Positions 1 to 6,811 are shown, counted from the stretch's first letter. The stretch is 9,456 nt of DNA from Bacillota bacterium (GCA_009781965.1 WQUS01000318.1:1-9456); one strand, 5' to 3'. The notes: generated from the sequence alone by a model not told the origin. Translations and numbers: made by a program.

Positions 1-3000
1 TGACAACCCCCCTAATCAGCACGGTGGCGTTGGAGCCGGCGCTCAGATTCCCCAAAGACAGCGAACCGCTCCAAGGCAGCCAATTTTGGCTGCCATTAAG
101 AGAATATTGCGGCCGGCAGATTGCATCGGGCAGGGTATCAGTCAGCACCACGCCTGTGGCTTCGCCCGGCCCCCCATTGGAGACGCCAATGGTATAGGTA
201 ACCGTTCCGCATGGCGCCACCGGATTGGGACAGGCCACTTTGACCAGCGCCAGGTCCGCTACATTGCCAATCGGAACCAGGGCGCCGGAAGAATTGTTGG
301 TCAAGTCCGGGTCCGGCGTTGAGCTGAATACCGCGGCTGTGTTCATTACATTTGCCGTAGAAGTGGATAAAATTCCACGGATGAGAATGAGCTGCCGGCC
401 GCCGGCCGGTAAAGTGCCAAGGACATATGGATTCACCCAGGGCGTCCAGGTTATGCCGCCGTCGGCGGAGACTTGCGGATTGACGAGGACAGATGATACC
501 GTATCGGTTAATACAACATCCTGAGCAGCGTCGGGACCATTGTTGGAGACTGTGATGGTATAGGTCAAGCTCTCTCCCGGTACCCCGGGGTTAGGAACGG
601 CTGTTTTCACCACGGCGATGTCGGCTGATGCTTCTACGATGGGCGTAATTTCAATATCGCTGTTGTTGGTGATATCTGGATCAAGGGTGGTGCTGCTAAC
701 GGTAGTAGTATTGACCAGATTTCCCGTTGCTGAAGGATCTACAGTTCCCTGGATTAAAAGGGTAAAGGCGGCTCGGTTGGCTAAGTCGCCAATGGTGTAA
801 GAGCCGGTCCAGGGCTGCCAGGTCAATCCCCCGTCGGCAGAATATTGGGCGTCCGGAATAGCGGCTAAAAGAATATCTAAAATTTGCACGTTCTGTGCAT
901 TGGAGGGCCCGTTATTGGTCGCTACAATGGTATAGGTCAACATGTGGCCCGCCTGGGCCGGGTTTGGGTTGGCGAACTTGGTAATGGCAAGATCGGCTAA
1001 AGCTTCTACGGTTGTAATAGCCATACTGCTATTATTGGCCGGATTTGGATCAGTGGTAGCGCTGCTTACCGCGGCTGTGTTACTTAAGACGCCGGTGGCC
1101 AATGTATTGACGACGCCCCGCAGCAACAGCGTAAAGGAATCTCCATTGGCCAGCGTGTCAAGGGTATAAGAACCGGTCCAGTGATGCCAGGTAACGCCGC
1201 CGTTGTTTGAAAATTGCACTCTGGTCAGATCAATCGGCGTCTGATCAGTAATCATAACGTTTTGGGCATCCGCGGGGCCGGCGTTAAAAATCTGTAAGCC
1301 ATAGGTGAGTATATCGCCGGCTGAAACAGGGTTGGGGCTGGCCGTTTTCACAATGGCCAGATCCGCGCCGGCGTCCACCGGAGTATTCACAATCACGCTG
1401 TTATTGAGCATATTGGGGTCGGGGGTTATGCTGCTTACAAAAGCTGTATTGGTAATGGAACCTGTAACCGATGAGTTCACTGTGCCGCGAAGAAGCACGG
1501 TGACAGAGGCGCCGCTGGCCAATGTGCCGATGGCCTGATTGCCGTTCCAGGTGTTCCAGGTCAGGCCGCTGTCAGTGGAATATTGCCCATTGGAAAGACT
1601 CGGCGGAACCACGTCGGTGAGCAGCACATCCTGGGCATAAGAAGGGCCGAAGTTAGTGACCGTTACCGTATAGCTAAGCGGCGCTCCAACCGTCACCGGG
1701 CTGGGGTTGGCTGTTTTGGTGATGGCCAGATCCGCGCCGGCTTCTACCGGCGTAACAGAGGTATTGCTGTTATTGGCCAGATTTGGATCGGAGGTTGTGC
1801 TGGTCACTACGGCGGTGTTGCTAATGATTCCCCTTGCCGCCGGGCTGATATCGCCGCGAATCAGAACGTTTATTGAGTCGCCGCTGACGATGGTTCCGAT
1901 TGGATAGGGACTGCTCCAGCTTTGCCAGTTACTGCCGCCGTTTGTCGAAAATTCCGGATTCAAAATGCCGGTTGGCATAGCGTCGATCAAGACCGCGCCT
2001 TGGGCGTCGGAAGGGCCGTTATTGGTCACGGCCAGGGTATAAGTCAGCGTGTTGCCGGCGATGGCCGGGTTTGGAACGCCTGATTTGGCAATGGCCAGGT
2101 CGGCGCTGCTCTCTACAGCTGTAACTAAGGTAGCACTGTTGTTGTTGGGATTCGGATCAGGGGTATTGCTGTTGAGCACCGCTGTGTTGGTCAGGGCGCC
2201 AGTGGCTGATGAACGCACTGTGGCGCGGATTAACAGGGTCACGGAATCTCCGTTCATTAATGTGCCGATCTGATAAGAACCGGTCCAAGGTTGCCAGGTA
2301 ACGCCGTCGTCCCTGGAATATTGGGCGCCGGACAGGTCAAATGGCAATATATCAGTGATGACAACATTCTGAGCATCGTCGGGACCAAAATTCATGGCCA
2401 CCAGGGTATAGGTCAGCTGGCTGCCCCCTTGCACAGGGTTGGCATCCCCGGACTTGATAATGGCCAGATCAGCGGATGTACCGATGGGGGTAATCTCGCT
2501 GGCGCTGTTGTTGCCGGGATTAGGGTCGGGGGTATCGCTGTGCACGGTAACTGTATTGGTAATCAGACCTGTTGCCGTCGGGCTGACAGTTCCCCGAACG
2601 AGAAAGGACTCAGCAGAGCCGGCGGACAGGTCGCCGATTGTATAGGCGCCGGTCCAGGGTTGCCAGGTAACGCCGCCGTCTGTTGAGAACTCTGCGCCGG
2701 TTAGCGCAGCGGGCAATAGATCGGTAAGCACGGTGTTTAGGGCCTCGTCTGGGCCGAGGTTTTCTGCCACAATGGTGTAAGTAAGCAGCTGCCCAGGGTT
2801 TACCGGCGCTGGACTGCCGGAGATACTTACCGCGAGATCGGCGGCGGTACCGATGGGTGTGATTGCCACGGCGCTGTTATTGGTAGGATCGGGATCAGCC
2901 GTACTGCTGCTTACAACAGCAGTGTTGGTGATGATGCCGCTGGCTGTCGGGGCAACGGTTCCCCGCATGAGCAGGGTAAAGGAGTAACCGTCAGGCAGGA

Positions 3001-3952
3001 CGCCAATAGTATAAGAACCGGTCCAGGACTGCCAGGTAACGCCTGCGTCGAGAGAATACTGGGCGCCCGTAATCATAGGCGGCAGGGTATCGGCAATTTG
3101 CACATTTTGTGCGTCTGAGGGCCCGTTATTGACCGCGGTAATGGTATAAGTCAGTGTGTCTCCCGGGTGAACAAGACTGGGGCTGCCGGACTTGGTAATA
3201 GCCAGGTCAGCCAGTTCATTGACCGGAGTAATGGTGGTAAAGGTATTGTTGGCAAGATCAGGGTCAGGGGTAGAGCTGCTTACGGTTACGGTATTGTTAA
3301 TGTTGTTTAACACATCGGCTTTAACTGTACCGCGAATAAGAATGGTAATTACGCTGGCGTGCGCCATGAGGCCAATATTGTAGGGACTGTTCCAAGGCTG
3401 CCACGTAGCGCCGCCGTCTGTGGAAAATTGTACGCCGGTAAGCTCAGGCGGAATGACGTCGGTTAAAGTAGTATTCAGGGCATCGGAAGGGCCGGCGTTG
3501 GAAATCACCAGGGTATAGGTAAGCAGATTGCCTGCCGTAACTTGCCCTGGACTGGAGGTTTTTACCACTGAAAGATCGGCGCTGGCTTCTATGGCGATGT
3601 TAACAGCAGCCGTATTATTAGCCGGATCTGGATCTGCGGTCGGACTGTTGACCGAGGTGGAATTGGTAAAGACGCCGGTGGCGAAGTAGTTGATGATGCC
3701 CATAATGAGCACTTGTTTGGATTGACCGGGCACGAGCGGCGGCAAGGTAAGGCTGCCGGTCCAAGGGGTCCAGGTGGCGCCGCCATCCGTGCTGAAGGTG
3801 GGATTTTTCAGGTCGGAAGGCAGATTATCCGTTAACAAAGGACTGGCTGCGGTATCCGGGCCGTTGTTGGTAACCGTGATGGTATAAGTTAAGGTGTCTC
3901 CTGCAAAAGCAGGGTTCTTATCGACAGTTTTGGCAACAGCCAGATCGGCGGA
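1..3952 (-). repeat. Tandem array of DUF11-like repeats, 10 complete plus 1 partial, period 369 nt
   Basis: Using the S/L-A-D-L-A-V/I-x-K block as register, repeat starts on the minus strand fall at 3952, 3583, 3214, 2845, 2476, 2107, 1738, 1369, 1000, 628 and 262. The first eight steps are exactly 369 nt (123 residues), then 372 and 366. Each unit carries the same ordered blocks: ADLAxxK at the start, LTYTIxVxNxGPxxA, LxDxxP, an aromatic-S-x-D-G-G-x-T-W-x-P-W block in the middle, YxIGxL, a (L/I)xRGxV strand and a closing T-x-D-P-(D/N)-x-x-NN turn. Copies have clearly diverged from one another, so this is an old expansion under length constraint, not a recent slippage product. The last unit (262 to 1) is cut by the window edge. 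Confidence 0.92.
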
Positions 3953-5419
3953 TATAATCCGCACGGTCACGTCATTACTGACGGTGTTAAAAATACTGGC
4001 GATGCCGCCAATGACCGGTGAATAGTAATAGGATATTTGCGCGCTGTTAACCGTTGGGTTGACTGGCGGAACAGAACTTGCAACGGCCGCAAACCTAACG
4101 GTCAGCGTGCCGCCGCCGGGAACATCCGGTACCGCAAATCCGCTGTTGGGATTAGCTGCAGGATCATTGATACCGTTGATCATAACGGTCCCGGGAACAA
4201 AGGAAAGACCGGCCGGGATTAGATCCTGAAACATTAAATTGGTCAAGGGATCATAATTCGTATTTTGTAGTGTAACAGTATAAGTGACGGTATCGCCAAC
4301 GTTAATTTCGTTACTGCTGACGGTTTTGGTTGGTATTAATACAGGCACTGCAATTTCGTTAAAGACAATGTCGTCAATGGCGTAATCGTTGCCCGTGGCC
4401 GCGGGCCCCATGCTGACAAACTGCACGGTCAGCGATGTGTTAGCCAGAGAATTAATCACCGTACCGATTTGTTTCCACTCCGGTTCGTTAACATTGATCG
4501 GAATCAGGGTACCCAGGGTTGCGCTGTATAATATATTCCCGCCTGAGTCGAATATCTGAACGCCAAGCTGGGGATTGGCTAAATTTACTTGTTTACCCAA
4601 GTTCAAAATCCAAGCGCTGAACAGATAATAGGTGTTGGGGGAAACCGGGACCGCATCCCGAAAGATTACCGCGCCGGGAGTGGATCCGTTTATGACCATC
4701 ATCCGGCCGGTTTCATTACCGGTAGTATGATCGGCAATACGCCACCAAGTACCGGCACTGTTGCTGTGGGAATTGTTCATGATGTTTTGAATGGTGTATT
4801 GGCCATCGTTAGGGGTAACCACTGCCGGGTTCGGCAACACATAAATGAAGTCGGTGCCGATATCAGGATAGGGGTTGGGAGAGGCGCCGGTGTTGGACAC
4901 CGTTCCCGGCGGAAAGACGCCAAATGTGCCGGCATCGGCTACATTGATCAGATTAATTGGCGAAACGATAACGTTACTGTCCAGGATATTTGTAATAGAC
5001 GTATATCTAACCGGTCCGTTTAAAATATTCTCACCGGTTAAATTGGCGCCTGAGACCGTTACCAGAAGGGTGTTGCGGGTGATGCAGTCCAGATTGGTAG
5101 CCCCGGCCGGCGGATTATTCACATAACTAATGGGCGGCACGACGGCTATTGCCGGGCTGCCGGCCACCGCGGCGGAAAAATCTCCCGGCGAGGCTACCGC
5201 AGGCGTTCCGTAAGCTTCTACAATCCGATAATTGCCGTTAGGCACATTGTTGAAAGTAAAGTTTCCGTTCGCGTCAGTATAAACGGCAAGCATGACGTTG
5301 GTCGCCGTATTTTGTAAAACAATCGGGACATTGGCAATGCCCGGCAGGGTAGCGGAAAAAGTTCCCGTTCTGGCGCTGTCAAACTTAAGCGCCCCTGATA
5401 CTGTAGCTATATTAATCAT
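1..5419 (-). CDS. Giant DUF11 tandem-repeat surface or spore-envelope protein, C-terminus beyond window
   Basis: Reading the minus strand codon by codon from the ATG at 5417-5419 gives 1806 codons with no stop, continuing past position 1. Domains in order: residues 1-75, a prealbumin-like SdrD/SpaA-type fold (YTDANGNFTFNNVPNGNYRIVE is the typical end); about 205-356, a carbohydrate-binding or MAM-like beta-sandwich (TWWRIADHTTGNETGRMMV, NTYYLFSAWILN, NDYAIDDIVFNEI); about 362-487, a divergent DUF11 domain (VGDTVTYTVTLQN, PAGLSFVPGTV); 490-1806, ten full and one partial DUF11-like repeats. I recall proteins with this N-terminal architecture in the Bacillus cereus group and other spore formers. 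No signal peptide or N-terminal membrane segment is visible; anchoring signals, if any, lie outside the window. An in-frame TAG 24 nt upstream and the AAGGGG touching the ATG fix the 5' end, though the start codon itself is debatable (see findings). Function is unknown; adhesion or an envelope structural role is inferred. Confidence 0.9.
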   Translation of the reverse strand, partial: MINIATVSGALKFDSARTGTFSATLPGIANVPIVLQNTATNVMLAVYTDANGNFTFNNVPNGNYRIVEAYGTPAVASPGDFSAAVAGSPAIAVVPPISYVNNPPAGATNLDCITRNTLLVTVSGANLTGENILNGPVRYTSITNILDSNVIVSPINLINVADAGTFGVFPPGTVSNTGASPNPYPDIGTDFIYVLPNPAVVTPNDGQYTIQNIMNNSHSNSAGTWWRIADHTTGNETGRMMVINGSTPGAVIFRDAVPVSPNTYYLFSAWILNLGKQVNLANPQLGVQIFDSGGNILYSATLGTLIPINVNEPEWKQIGTVINSLANTSLTVQFVSMGPAATGNDYAIDDIVFNEIAVPVLIPTKTVSSNEINVGDTVTYTVTLQNTNYDPLTNLMFQDLIPAGLSFVPGTVMINGINDPAANPNSGFAVPDVPGGGTLTVRFAAVASSVPPVNPTVNSAQISYYYSPVIGGIASIFNTVSNDVTVRIISADLAVAKTVDKNPAFAGDTLTYTITVTNNGPDTAASPLLTDNLPSDLKNPTFSTDGGATWTPWTGSLTLPPLVPGQSKQVLIMGIINYFATGVFTNSTSVNSPTADPDPANNTAAVNIAIEASADLSVVKTSSPGQVTAGNLLTYTLVISNAGPSDALNTTLTDVIPPELTGVQFSTDGGATWQPWNSPYNIGLMAHASVITILIRGTVKADVLNNINNTVTVSSSTPDPDLANNTFTTITPVNELADLAITKSGSPSLVHPGDTLTYTITAVNNGPSDAQNVQIADTLPPMITGAQYSLDAGVTWQSWTGSYTIGVLPDGYSFTLLMRGTVAPTASGIITNTAVVSSSTADPDPTNNSAVAITPIGTAADLAVSISGSPAPVNPGQLLTYTIVAENLGPDEALNTVLTDLLPAALTGAEFSTDGGVTWQPWTGAYTIGDLSAGSAESFLVRGTVSPTATGLITNTVTVHSDTPDPNPGNNSASEITPIGTSADLAIIKSGDANPVQGGSQLTYTLVAMNFGPDDAQNVVITDILPFDLSGAQYSRDDGVTWQPWTGSYQIGTLMNGDSVTLLIRATVRSSATGALTNTAVLNSNTPDPNPNNNSATLVTAVESSADLAIAKSGVPNPAIAGNTLTYTLAVTNNGPSDAQGAVLIDAMPTGILNPEFSTNGGSNWQSWSSPYPIGTIVSGDSINVLIRGDISPAARGIISNTAVVTSTTSDPNLANNSNTSVTPVEAGADLAITKTANPSPVTVGAPLSYTVTVTNFGPSYAQDVLLTDVVPPSLSNGQYSTDSGLTWNTWNGNQAIGTLASGASVTVLLRGTVNSSVTGSITNTAFVSSITPDPNMLNNSVIVNTPVDAGADLAIVKTASPNPVSAGDILTYGLQIFNAGPADAQNVMITDQTPIDLTRVQFSNNGGVTWHHWTGSYTLDTLANGDSFTLLLRGVVNTLATGVLSNTAAVSSATTDPNPANNSSMAITTVEALADLAITKFANPNPAQAGHMLTYTIVATNNGPSNAQNVQILDILLAAIPDAQYSADGGLTWQPWTGSYTIGDLANRAAFTLLIQGTVDPSATGNLVNTTTVSSTTLDPDITNNSDIEITPIVEASADIAVVKTAVPNPGVPGESLTYTITVSNNGPDAAQDVVLTDTVSSVLVNPQVSADGGITWTPWVNPYVLGTLPAGGRQLILIRGILSTSTANVMNTAAVFSSTPDPDLTNNSSGALVPIGNVADLALVKVACPNPVAPCGTVTYTIGVSNGGPGEATGVVLTDTLPDAICRPQYSLNGSQNWLPWSGSLSLGNLSAGSNATVLIRGVV

Positions 5420-5442
5420 CCCCTTATGGCGAGAAGTATGAG

Positions 5443-5452
5443 CCTAATTAGG
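5443..5452. promoter_or_regulatory. Perfect 10-bp palindrome upstream of the giant repeat gene
   Basis: CCTAATTAGG is self-complementary and lies 23 nt upstream of the ATG at 5419, between the start region and the rest of the 5' leader. It could be an operator, or chance in AT-rich DNA. No convincing -35/-10 pair was found between 5420 and 5570 on the minus strand, so the promoter of the repeat gene remains unidentified. Confidence 0.2.
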
Positions 5453-5470
5453 ATTACTGCAAAGGTAAAT

Positions 5471-5505
5471 AAAGTTATGATTACTTGATTATTGCTCATA
5501 AGTTT
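5471..5505. repeat. Imperfect inverted repeat, 10-bp arms
   Basis: The arms AAAGTTATGA (5471-5480) and TCATAAGTTT (5496-5505) are inverted complements at 9 of 10 positions, separated by 15 nt. It lies about 55-85 nt upstream of the giant repeat gene. No T-run follows on either strand, so it is not an intrinsic terminator; a protein-binding site is possible but unproven. Apart from this, the palindrome at 5443 and the small ORF at 5548, I see nothing in 5420-5696. Confidence 0.25.
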
Positions 5506-5547
5506 AATCCGGCACTTATCGTTAATATATTCTGCTTTGCCTAAGGG

Positions 5548-5679
5548 GTGTTTAAATTTGCAAACCAATTATTGGGTGGATGTGGCCAGCTGGTCATTAT
5601 CGGCGCATTTAGCTTGTTGGCGCTGAAGCTGTGGTTTGAACACTACTGTTTGAGCAGGACTGTTGCCAAACGGTTTTAA
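5548..5679 (+). CDS. Possible small single-span membrane peptide, 43 aa
   Basis: A GTG at 5548 opens a 44-codon frame ending at TAA 5677-5679. The product has a hydrophobic core, LVIIGAFSLLALKLWF at about residues 16-31, followed by a basic tail (SRTVAKRF), the layout of a one-helix membrane peptide. A purine run AAGGG directly abuts the GTG, so Shine-Dalgarno spacing is poor; an internal TTG (codon 10) is an alternative start. It runs convergently to the membrane gene at 5697-5930, with an 17-nt gap. I do not recognise a family. It may be a chance frame or a remnant, but its composition is more protein-like than the out-of-frame shadows around it. Confidence 0.28.
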   Translation: MFKFANQLLGGCGQLVIIGAFSLLALKLWFEHYCLSRTVAKRF

Positions 5680-5696
5680 TGTCACCAGACAGTTTT

Positions 5697-5930
5697 TCAA
5701 GAAAGGTTGAATAATAATCTTTTTAGATAAGGCCAATTTAATTTTAAATGCGCAACCGCCAAAACAGTGCTGATGATTGCTGACGCCGCATGTAAACGAT
5801 GGACAGCGCCGGCATGGTAGCCATGGTGGTTTTGGGCGGTCAGCAAACCGGTGATGATGGCCAGCCCAAAAAAGAAAAACAATGCTGCGGCCAGGCCAAA
5901 CAGATAGTTTGATTTGCGGCTGGATTTCAT
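5697..5930 (-). CDS. Small two-helix, histidine-rich membrane protein (DUF4405-like), third gene of the toxin-antitoxin operon
   Basis: The product has 77 residues. TM1 covers about residues 9-31 (LFGLAAALFFFFGLAIITGLL); a loop with H35, H36 and H39 follows; then H44-R-L-H47 leads into TM2 (about 48-64) containing H61, ending in the K-L-N-W block and a basic tail. The R-x-H/H-x-L-N-W layout resembles DUF4405, whose members look like short cytochrome-b-type membrane proteins with conserved histidines; haem binding is inference. The ATG shares its A with the TAA of the toxin gene (TAATG), so translation is probably coupled to the toxin. Its own Shine-Dalgarno is weak (AGGA about 12 nt upstream). 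It may be a membrane partner of the module or a passenger joined by rearrangement. The long minus-strand frame overlapping it (5569-5940) looks like a shadow. Confidence 0.72.
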   Translation of the reverse strand: MKSSRKSNYLFGLAAALFFFFGLAIITGLLTAQNHHGYHAGAVHRLHAASAIISTVLAVAHLKLNWPYLKRLLFNLS

Positions 5931-6241
5931 TAGATATCATTTTCCTGGCGGGAGTCTAAAATATATTGTACGGTTACCATCTTTTTTTGCTCATCAATCG
6001 AAAAAATAACAATATACCGTCCTACAACCAGCTGATGATAGATATCAGAAGTTCTACGGGTACGGTAAATCGGACAACGCTGCGGCATAATCTCCAATGA
6101 AGATAAAGATTCGTAAAGCATAGTTCTCAGCCTACGGGCTGCGGAAATGCTAACATTAGCTAAAAAGCGAACATGGGCATACAGCATTTGCCCGGCTTTT
6201 TCATGAACAACAACTTTGTATTGCTCAAGTTCGTCATTCAT
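5930..6241 (-). CDS. RelE/ParE-superfamily type II toxin
   Basis: This 103-residue protein has the ParE/RelE fold signature: an N-terminal strand (YKVVVHEKA), two helices (about residues 16-50), then the strand block YHQLVVGRYIVIFSID (68-83) and the terminal VTVQYILDSRQ (89-99). R75 in GRY and D96/R98 near the C-terminus match positions conserved in the family. RelE members cleave mRNA on the ribosome and ParE members poison DNA gyrase; the sequence alone does not say which this is. The ATG overlaps the antitoxin stop by 4 nt (ATGA), the usual order of antitoxin first with coupled translation. The gene is intact, with no frameshift. Its stop codon overlaps the start of the downstream membrane gene. 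Confidence 0.88.
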   Translation of the reverse strand: MNDELEQYKVVVHEKAGQMLYAHVRFLANVSISAARRLRTMLYESLSSLEIMPQRCPIYRTRRTSDIYHQLVVGRYIVIFSIDEQKKMVTVQYILDSRQENDI

Positions 6242-6522
6242 AACGAAGTGTCCTCAACCTCATCAATGATCCGATCAATTTCGGAAAAGACTTTTTCCAT
6301 GGAAGTGTAACGCACAATGCCAGCCTTTTTCTCGGCTTCGATTTGGAGCAGGGCCTCCTCAACACGTATCCGTTGGCGTTCTTCCTCCCACGCTTGGATA
6401 GACATGACAACAAGTTCTCCTTCGCCGTTATTCGTGAGAAATACAGGACGCCCTGTTTCTATACAATAGTCCGCTATCTTACGATAATTGTTCCGTATTG
6501 CCGCTGATGGCTTTATTAGCAT
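6238..6522 (-). CDS. Phd/YefM-family type II antitoxin
   Basis: The product has 94 residues. The N-terminal half is a typical Phd/YefM DNA-binding domain: MLIKPSAAIRNNYRKIADYC, then GRPVFLTNNGEGELVVMSIQAW (about residues 25-45). The C-terminal half is charged and helical (EEERQRIRVEEALLQIEAEKKAG), the part that wraps the toxin in known complexes. An in-frame ATG 21 nt upstream would give 101 residues, but that extension encodes the Shine-Dalgarno itself (AGGAGGTG, 6530-6537, 7 nt from the ATG at 6522), so the shorter start is chosen. It precedes and overlaps the toxin gene by 4 nt. Autorepression through the inverted repeat around its promoter is expected from the family and fits the site seen here. 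Confidence 0.9.
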   Translation of the reverse strand: MLIKPSAAIRNNYRKIADYCIETGRPVFLTNNGEGELVVMSIQAWEEERQRIRVEEALLQIEAEKKAGIVRYTSMEKVFSEIDRIIDEVEDTSL

Positions 6523-6529
6523 ATCAAAA

Positions 6530-6537
6530 CACCTCCT
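6530..6537 (-). promoter_or_regulatory. Ribosome binding site that sets the antitoxin start
   Basis: AGGAGGTG on the minus strand lies 7 nt before the ATG at 6522. Its strong match to the anti-Shine-Dalgarno and good spacing mark ATG 6522, not the upstream ATG at 6543, as the start. Confidence 0.85.
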
Positions 6538-6541
6538 ATTC

Positions 6542-6570
6542 ATAGCCGTATTATATTACAATTCGGCTAT
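6542..6570 (-). promoter_or_regulatory. Inverted-repeat operator candidate for antitoxin autoregulation
   Basis: The arms ATAGCCG (6542-6548) and CGGCTAT (6564-6570) are perfect 7-bp inverted complements centred on the -10 box, with a 15-bp AT-rich spacer. Phd/YefM proteins repress their own operons by binding palindromes over the promoter; placement exactly across the -10 fits that role. Assignment as the operator is inference. Confidence 0.6.
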
Positions 6571-6579
6571 CTCAATCAA
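6550..6579 (-). promoter_or_regulatory. Sigma-A-type promoter of the toxin-antitoxin-membrane operon
   Basis: On the minus strand, -35 TTGATT (6574-6579), 18-nt spacer, -10 TATAAT (6550-6555). The -10 is a perfect consensus and the -35 matches 4 of 6. Transcription would start near 6542, about 20 nt before the antitoxin ATG and just upstream of its Shine-Dalgarno. An A-rich stretch (AGTAAAAAAC) lies upstream of the -35. Confidence 0.7.
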
Positions 6580-6618
6580 TGTTTTTTACTGTTTACCAGC
6601 TATGTAAATGGTTTTGCC

Positions 6619-6766
6619 GTTACTGGTCAGACCCTGTGTTGGTTAGTACTCATAGCCCAGGCACGGCAAAACTATTAACCGTAAGCGATTTCTCAAAAGA
6701 GCATGAGCGCGCGGTTAATAGTTTTGCGTGCCGGATGGTGCTGAACAGTAACGTGTGAACAGTAAC
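6619..6766 (+). mobile_element. MITE-like element copy 1 (148 bp), upstream of priA
   Basis: The ends are perfect 7-bp terminal inverted repeats, GTTACTG and CAGTAAC, extendable to 12 of 14 (GTTACTGGTCAGAC against GTTACTGTTCACAC). The element is flanked by identical 8-bp direct repeats GTTTTGCC (6611-6618 and 6767-6774), as expected for a target-site duplication. Inside is a long hairpin: left arm 6660-6681, right arm 6712-6732, paired throughout except for one bulged G, with a loop of about 30 nt. The right end holds a tandem 14-nt unit (TGAACAGTAACGTG, then the same ending in T). It has no coding capacity, and no T-run follows the hairpin, so it is not a standard terminator. A second copy at 9131-9278 differs by three substitutions and two single-base indels. 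Transposase family unknown. Confidence 0.8.
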
Positions 6767-6811
6767 GTTTTGCCCTGAATGGGCACATGCTCGCTACTTT
6801 AATCAATTGAG

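Noticed and set aside
86..3383. Many short plus-strand open frames with recurring peptides such as MARSA and ASTGV
   Set aside because: They recur with the 369-nt period because they are antisense readings of the DUF11 repeats; the minus strand is one continuous frame with sensible protein sequence.
1..3952. CRISPR or other short-unit repeat array
   Set aside because: The 369-nt units are protein-coding, divergent and in one frame, without short identical repeats separated by spacers.
5680..5698. Terminator downstream of the small plus-strand frame (TGTC-ACCA-GACA then T-run)
   Set aside because: The stem is only 4 bp with AT content too high to be stable; it cannot be supported as a terminator.
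5569..5940. A 123-codon minus-strand frame overlapping the small membrane gene
   Set aside because: It has no recognisable protein pattern and covers in another frame the better-supported gene 5697-5930, which has a coupled start and a family-like sequence.
6238..6543. Longer antitoxin start at 6543
   Set aside because: The extra seven codons are formed by the Shine-Dalgarno itself; ATG 6522 has ideal spacing and matches the usual Phd/YefM N-terminus.
6660..6732. MITE hairpin as a Rho-independent terminator
   Set aside because: The stem is long but no T-run follows on either strand, and the same structure lies within a longer conserved element with terminal repeats.
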